This document shows, piece after piece, positions 59,729 to 64,000 of a stretch of 64,000 nucleotides of DNA. This DNA comes from JBBPZA01 sp963728925 (lineage in GTDB: Bacteria; Actinomycetota; Thermoleophilia; Solirubrobacterales; Solirubrobacteraceae). The position numbers and the translations under genes are program-made. The notes under the pieces were generated by a model. That model was not told the origin of the DNA. It worked only from the letters and a program-made list of their open reading frames with translations, and ran no database searches. Positions within the stretch are counted from its first letter, which is position 1. The number at the start of each line of letters is the position of its first letter. The DNA lies in the NCBI GenBank assembly GCA_963728925.1, contig CAVSMB010000028.1:62001-126000 (forward strand), in the 5' to 3' direction.

Positions 59729-60483
59729 CCGTCTCCGGCCAGCAAAGGACGAACATGAACCCCGAGCCCATCGTCTCCGCCCGCGACGTCGCCCGCCGCT
59801 ATGGGGAGGGCGAAGCGGCCGTCGACGCGCTGCGCGGCGTGACCGTCGACTTCCCGACCGGCGGCTACACCGCGATCATGGGGCCGTCGGGCTCGGGCAA
59901 GTCGACCCTGATGCACATCCTCGCCGGGCTCGACCGGCCGTCCGCCGGCACGGTCGTCGCCGACGGGGTCGACATCACGACCCTCGACGACAAGCGCCTC
60001 ACGCAGCTGCGCCGCGACAAGTTCGGCTTCATCTTCCAGTTCTTCAACCTGCTGCCGGTCCTCACCGCGGAGGAGAACATCACGCTGCCGTTGCGGATCG
60101 CCGGCCACAAGGTCGACCAGGCGTGGCTCGACCAGCTGGTGGACACCGTCGGGCTCGGCGACCGCCGCACCCACCGTCCCGCCGAGCTCTCGGGCGGCCA
60201 GCAGCAGCGCGTTGCCGTGGCGCGCGCGCTCGTGACCAAGCCGGCGGTCGTGTTCGCCGACGAGCCGACCGGCAACCTGGACTCCAAGGCCTCCAACGAG
60301 GTGCTCGACCTGCTGCGCCACGCGGTCGACGACTTCGGCCAGACGGTGGTGATGGTCACCCACGACGCCGGAGCTGCGTCGGTCGCCGACCGCATCCTCG
60401 TGCTGCGCGACGGCGAGATCGTCCACGACGGCGACGCCGCGTCGCCCGACGAGGTCCACGACCTCATGAAGGCGGTCGCCTAG
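59725..60483 (+). CDS. MacB/LolD-type ABC transporter ATP-binding protein
   Basis: A 252-residue ATPase with Walker A GPSGSGKST, Q-loop FIFQFFNLLPVLTAEENI, signature LSGGQQQRVAVARALV, Walker B VVFADEPTGNLDS and switch His in VMVTHD. The first ATG (59725) overlaps the regulator stop; an ATG at 59755 with AAAGGA five bases upstream would remove ten residues. It pairs with the FtsX-like permease three bases downstream. Confidence 0.92.
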   Translation: MTVSGQQRTNMNPEPIVSARDVARRYGEGEAAVDALRGVTVDFPTGGYTAIMGPSGSGKSTLMHILAGLDRPSAGTVVADGVDITTLDDKRLTQLRRDKFGFIFQFFNLLPVLTAEENITLPLRIAGHKVDQAWLDQLVDTVGLGDRRTHRPAELSGGQQQRVAVARALVTKPAVVFADEPTGNLDSKASNEVLDLLRHAVDDFGQTVVMVTHDAGAASVADRILVLRDGEIVHDGDAASPDEVHDLMKAVA

Positions 60484-60485
60484 CC

Positions 60486-63032
60486 ATGACCGCCCTCACC
60501 CTTCGCGGGCTCGCCGCCCGCAAGCTCCGCACCGCGCTGACGGCGATCGCCGTCGTGCTCGGCGTCGCCCTGATCTCGGGCACCTACATCCTCACCGACA
60601 CGATCAACAAGTCCTTCGACTCGATCTTCGCGACGGCCAACAAGAACGTCGACGTGGCCGTGACCCCGCGCGAGGCGGTCGACGCCGGCGACAGCGGCTC
60701 GACGCCGGCCTTCCCCGTCTCGGTGCTGCCGCGGGTCCAGCGGGTCCCCGGGGTCGCCGAGGCCTCGGGCGCCGTCTTCAACATCGCCAACATCTACAAG
60801 AAGAACGGCGACAAGCTCGGCTCGGGCGGCGCGCCGAACTTCGTGGGTTCGGTGCAGCCCAACACCTTCAGCCCCTACGACTACGTCCAGGGCCGCAAGC
60901 CCGCCACCGCGAACGAGGTGGCGATCGACCGCAACGCGGCCGACCAGGGCGACTACCAGGTGGGCGACAAGGTGGGCGTGGCGGGCCAGGGCCCCAAGAA
61001 GGACTACACGCTGGTCGGGATCGCCAAGTTCGGCGACCAGAAGTCGATCGGCGGCGCGAGCATCGCGATCATGACCCTGCCCGAGGCGCAGCGCGTGCTC
61101 GGAGAGCAGGGGCGCTTCGACGAGGTCGACGTCAAGGCCGCGCCCGGGGTCGCGCCCCAGGCGCTCGTCGGGCGGCTGCGGGCCGCGCTGCCCGCCTCGC
61201 TCACCGTGCGCACCGGCGAGCAGCAGGCGGTCTCGGACTCCAAGGACGTCAAGGACGGCTTCAGCTTCATCACCACCGTGCTGCTGATCTTCGCCGGCGT
61301 GGTCCTGTTCGTCGGCGCCTTCATGATCTTCAACACCTTCTCGATCACCGTCGCCCAGCGCATGCGCGAGTTCGCGATGCTGCGGACGGTCGGCGCGAGC
61401 CGCACGCAGGTGCTGCGCTCGGTGGTCCTCGAGGCGCTGCTGGTGGGGGTCGGCGCCTCGCTCATCGGCCTCGCGCTCGGCCTCGCGATGGCGCCGGGAC
61501 TGCGGGCGCTGTTCAAGATCTTCGGGGCCGACCTGCCCAGTCAGGGGACGGTCGTCGAGACGCGCACGATCGTCGTCTCGCTGCTCGTGGGCACGGTGCT
61601 CACCGTGGTCTCGAGCCTCGGGCCGGCGCTGCGCGCGACCCGCGTCCCGCCGATCGCGGCGCTGCGCGAGGGCGCGGTGCTGCCCCCGAGCCGGCTCGGG
61701 CGCTTCCGGACGCCGCTCGCCGTGGTGGCGCTCCTGCTCGGCATCGGGTTGATCGCACTGGGGCTGTTCGGGAGCGGCGGGGCGCCCGTCCTCGGCCTGG
61801 GAGCCGCGGTGGTGTTCATCGCCGTCGCCCTCCTCGCGCGCTTCGTCGTGCGGCCGCTGGCCTCGATCATCGGCGTGCCGATGGAGCGCATCCGCGGCGT
61901 GAGCGGCCGCCTCGCGCGCGAGAACGCGACCCGCAACACGAGCCGAACGGCGGCCACCGCGGCGGCGCTGATGATCGGCGTCGCGCTGGTCACCTTCGTG
62001 ACGATCCTCGCCGCGGGCATCAAGGACTCGGTCGCCTCGAGCGTCGACAAGGGGCTGACCGGAGCCTTCGTCGTCCAGAACACCGACGGGTTCTCGCCCA
62101 TCCCGCGGGCGACCGCCGGCGCGGTCAGGCGGGTGCCAGGAATCGGCACGGTGGTCGAGACGCGCTTCTCCAACGCGAAGATCGCCGGCAAGAAGGGCAC
62201 CGACAGCGTCACCGGCGTCGACCCGCTCACGCTGCCCTCGATCTACCGCGTGGACTGGAAGAAGGGCTCGCCGGCGACGCTTCGCACGCTCGGCCCGAAC
62301 GACACGGTGGTCTCGGACAAGTGGGCTTCGGACCACGACGTGAAGGTCGGCCAGACGCTGCGCGTGCTCACCCCGCTGGACCGGACGATCCCCCTGACCG
62401 TCAAGGGCACCTACAAGGACGACGCCCAGCTGCTGGCCGACCTGACCGTGCCCAACCAGACGATGACGAGCCAGTTCGGGATCCGCGACGTCGCCGTGCT
62501 GCTCGCGGGGGTGACGCCCGGCCAGAGCGAGGGCGCGGTCAAGGCTCGTGCGACGAAGGCCCTCGAGACCCGCTTCCCGTCGGTAGAGGTGCTGACCAAG
62601 AAGGAGTTCACGGACGACGTGGCCGGCCAGGTCAACCAGCTGCTGGCCTTCTTCTACGTGCTCCTCGCGCTGGCGGTCATCGTGTCGCTCTTCGGGATCG
62701 TCAACACGCTGGCCCTCTCGATCTACGAGCGAACGCGCGAGCTCGGGATGGTCCGGGCGATCGGGATGTCGCGCCGTCAGGTGCGGACGATGATCCGCTA
62801 CGAGTCGATCATCACCGCGCTCATCGGCGCGGCGCTGGGGCTGGTCATCGGCGTGCTCTTCGCCGTGGCCATGACCCCGACGCTCGCCGACCAGGGCCTC
62901 GAGATCTCGATTCCCGTGGGGACCCTGGTCGTGCTCCTGATCCTGGCCGGCCTGGCGGGCGTCGTGGCGGCGATCCTGCCGGCGCGGCGGGCGTCCCGGC
63001 TCGACGTGCTGGAGGCGCTGGCGTACGAGTGA
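60486..63032 (+). CDS. FtsX/MacB-like ABC transporter permease
   Basis: An 848-residue permease with two FtsX-type modules and four groups of membrane segments. The first membrane segment is LTAIAVVLGVALISGTYILT. The middle membrane blocks are FITTVLLIFAGVVLFVGAFMIFNTFSI and ALLVGVGASLIGLALGLAMAPGL. The last module ends GVVAAILPARRASRLDVLEALAYE. Large extracytoplasmic MacB-like domains lie between (about residues 45-240 and 520-700). Such exporters move peptides, lipoproteins or antibiotics; the substrate is unknown. Confidence 0.9.
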   Translation: MTALTLRGLAARKLRTALTAIAVVLGVALISGTYILTDTINKSFDSIFATANKNVDVAVTPREAVDAGDSGSTPAFPVSVLPRVQRVPGVAEASGAVFNIANIYKKNGDKLGSGGAPNFVGSVQPNTFSPYDYVQGRKPATANEVAIDRNAADQGDYQVGDKVGVAGQGPKKDYTLVGIAKFGDQKSIGGASIAIMTLPEAQRVLGEQGRFDEVDVKAAPGVAPQALVGRLRAALPASLTVRTGEQQAVSDSKDVKDGFSFITTVLLIFAGVVLFVGAFMIFNTFSITVAQRMREFAMLRTVGASRTQVLRSVVLEALLVGVGASLIGLALGLAMAPGLRALFKIFGADLPSQGTVVETRTIVVSLLVGTVLTVVSSLGPALRATRVPPIAALREGAVLPPSRLGRFRTPLAVVALLLGIGLIALGLFGSGGAPVLGLGAAVVFIAVALLARFVVRPLASIIGVPMERIRGVSGRLARENATRNTSRTAATAAALMIGVALVTFVTILAAGIKDSVASSVDKGLTGAFVVQNTDGFSPIPRATAGAVRRVPGIGTVVETRFSNAKIAGKKGTDSVTGVDPLTLPSIYRVDWKKGSPATLRTLGPNDTVVSDKWASDHDVKVGQTLRVLTPLDRTIPLTVKGTYKDDAQLLADLTVPNQTMTSQFGIRDVAVLLAGVTPGQSEGAVKARATKALETRFPSVEVLTKKEFTDDVAGQVNQLLAFFYVLLALAVIVSLFGIVNTLALSIYERTRELGMVRAIGMSRRQVRTMIRYESIITALIGAALGLVIGVLFAVAMTPTLADQGLEISIPVGTLVVLLILAGLAGVVAAILPARRASRLDVLEALAYE

Positions 63033-63135
63033 GCGGTGGCACCGGCTCGGCGGCTTTGGTGCGCCGGCGAACGGCAGCGACGAGGGAGGGGAGGGGGCAA
63101 GGCGGCCGCGAAGATCCGGGGGTGCCCCGAAGGTC

Positions 63136-64000
63136 TCAGCCCGCCGGCCGCCGGTACAGCGCGTAGAGCAGGCCGGCGAGGATGCCCGCCGCCCCGAAGT
63201 AGCCGACCTCGGCGCGCAGCACCTGGTCGGAGATCGTGGGGGAGACCATCCAGCCGACGAAGCCGGCGGCGGCGAGCATCCAGGCGACCGCGGCGAGCGG
63301 CGCGCGACCGCGGGCCAGGGCCGCCTGGTTGAGCGTGCCGGAGACGAGGTGGAAGCCCATCCCGAGGCCGACGAGCGCGAGCCCTCCGCGGCCGTAGTCG
63401 AAGTCGCCTCCGAACAGGACCGACATCGCCCACGGGCCGATGGCGAGCAGCCCGGCGGCCACCGCGCCGGCGAAGGCGGCGATGGCCAGCACGGTGATGC
63501 GGACGGCGCGGTGGAACTCCTCGGCGCCCTGGCGCACCTCGAGGCCGGCGAGGTGCGGGAGCAGCGAGGTCTGGATGGACTGGAAGAGCTGCAGCGGCGC
63601 GCGCGCGATGAGCAGCACGTTGAACACGAAGCCCGCAAGCGCGGCGTCCGCAGCGGTGACGTCGACGGTGATCACCGCCGCGTTGAGCAGCGTCTGCTCG
63701 GCGAGCATGATGCCGAACACCGCGACGGCGAAGCGCGCCCCGTGGCGCAGGCTGAGCTCGACGACGCGCTCCTCGGCCGCCTCGGCGGCGGGACCAGACT
63801 GGGCGGCGTCGAGCTCGACGACCAGCGCGTCAGGGCCGTCGCCGGCGCCGGCCGGACGGGACTCCTCGCGTCGCCGCGCGAAGGCCGCCGGCACGACGAC
63901 GAGCGACACGAAGGGCGCGGCGGCCATGCCCAGCGCCACCACCGACTGGCCGGAGGCCACGCCGATCGCCACGGCGAGCGCGAAGAGGAAGCGCGAGGTC
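63136..64000 (-). CDS. Polysaccharide biosynthesis (flippase-like) membrane protein, C-terminal part
   Basis: The gene extends beyond the right edge, since the frame is open through base 64000, and the apparent GTG at 63972 is internal. About 280 residues are visible, with several membrane segments (LFALAVAIGVASG..., VALGMAAAPFVSLVVVPAAF, FAVAVFGIMLAEQTLLNAAVITV, ITVLAIAAFAGAVAAGLLAIG, GLALVGLGMGFHLVSGTLNQAALARG). The layout resembles Wzx/MATE-type oligosaccharide transporters. It is convergent with the ABC permease. Confidence 0.7.
   Translation of the reverse strand, partial: TSRFLFALAVAIGVASGQSVVALGMAAAPFVSLVVVPAAFARRREESRPAGAGDGPDALVVELDAAQSGPAAEAAEERVVELSLRHGARFAVAVFGIMLAEQTLLNAAVITVDVTAADAALAGFVFNVLLIARAPLQLFQSIQTSLLPHLAGLEVRQGAEEFHRAVRITVLAIAAFAGAVAAGLLAIGPWAMSVLFGGDFDYGRGGLALVGLGMGFHLVSGTLNQAALARGRAPLAAVAWMLAAAGFVGWMVSPTISDQVLRAEVGYFGAAGILAGLLYALYRRPAG

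Overview
The window is about 73% G+C with actinobacterial gene content and order: a dcw cluster without ftsA, FtsZ with an N-terminus like those of Actinobacteria, split GcvPA/GcvPB, scpAB-rluB-cmk-der, and priA-def-fmt-rsmB-rpe. Secreted beta-propeller and NHL proteins, a CHASE2 adenylate/guanylate cyclase and a DUF222-HNH gene suggest a soil-type actinomycete, perhaps Thermoleophilia (Solirubrobacterales). That placement is inference and needs marker-gene phylogeny.

Layout. 1-16.5 kb: cell wall and division cluster (mraZ end, rsmH, ftsL-like, ftsI, murE, murF, mraY, murD, ftsW, murG, murC, ftsQ, ftsZ), interrupted between murD and ftsW by tag and an opposite-strand methyltransferase. 16.6-21.1 kb: complete glycine cleavage set gcvT-gcvH-gcvPA-gcvPB. 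21.1-25.8 kb: a secreted trypsin-like protease, a solute-binding/VWA protein with a coiled-coil membrane partner, and trpS. 25.8-27.2 kb: scpA-scpB. 27.2-37.9 kb: an accessory block separating scpB from rluB. It holds a c-di-AMP riboswitch before a secreted beta-propeller protein, a CHASE2 cyclase divergent from an NHL protein, a frameshifted methyltransferase, a Crp-family regulator, a 23-bp tandem array, a small His-rich ORF, rlmN, a frameshifted DUF222-HNH gene and a cluster of CCGCGG-centred palindromes. 37.9-45.3 kb: rluB, aroH, a frameshifted cupin gene, a hisC-like aminotransferase, a 35-codon aromatic-rich leader ORF, DAHP synthase, tyrA, aroA, a DUF2332 remnant and cmk. 45.4-48.4 kb: an AbrB/PIN pair, der and a DUF3352 protein. 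48.4-57 kb: metK, two membrane proteins, priA, def, fmt, rsmB, a zinc-ribbon protein and rpe. 57-63 kb: a two-component system followed by a MacB-type ABC transporter. The right edge cuts a polysaccharide flippase-like gene.

Expression logic. About two dozen genes have a TANNNT hexamer 6-10 nt before the start codon and no Shine-Dalgarno sequence, which points to widespread leaderless transcription. Many downstream genes are joined by ATGA/GTGA overlaps. The exceptions with a real leader are the most interesting: the c-di-AMP riboswitch (about 27457-27600) and the candidate attenuator before DAHP synthase (40667-40977), whose leader peptide carries Trp, Phe and Tyr codons. No tRNA, rRNA, CRISPR array or complete insertion sequence was seen.
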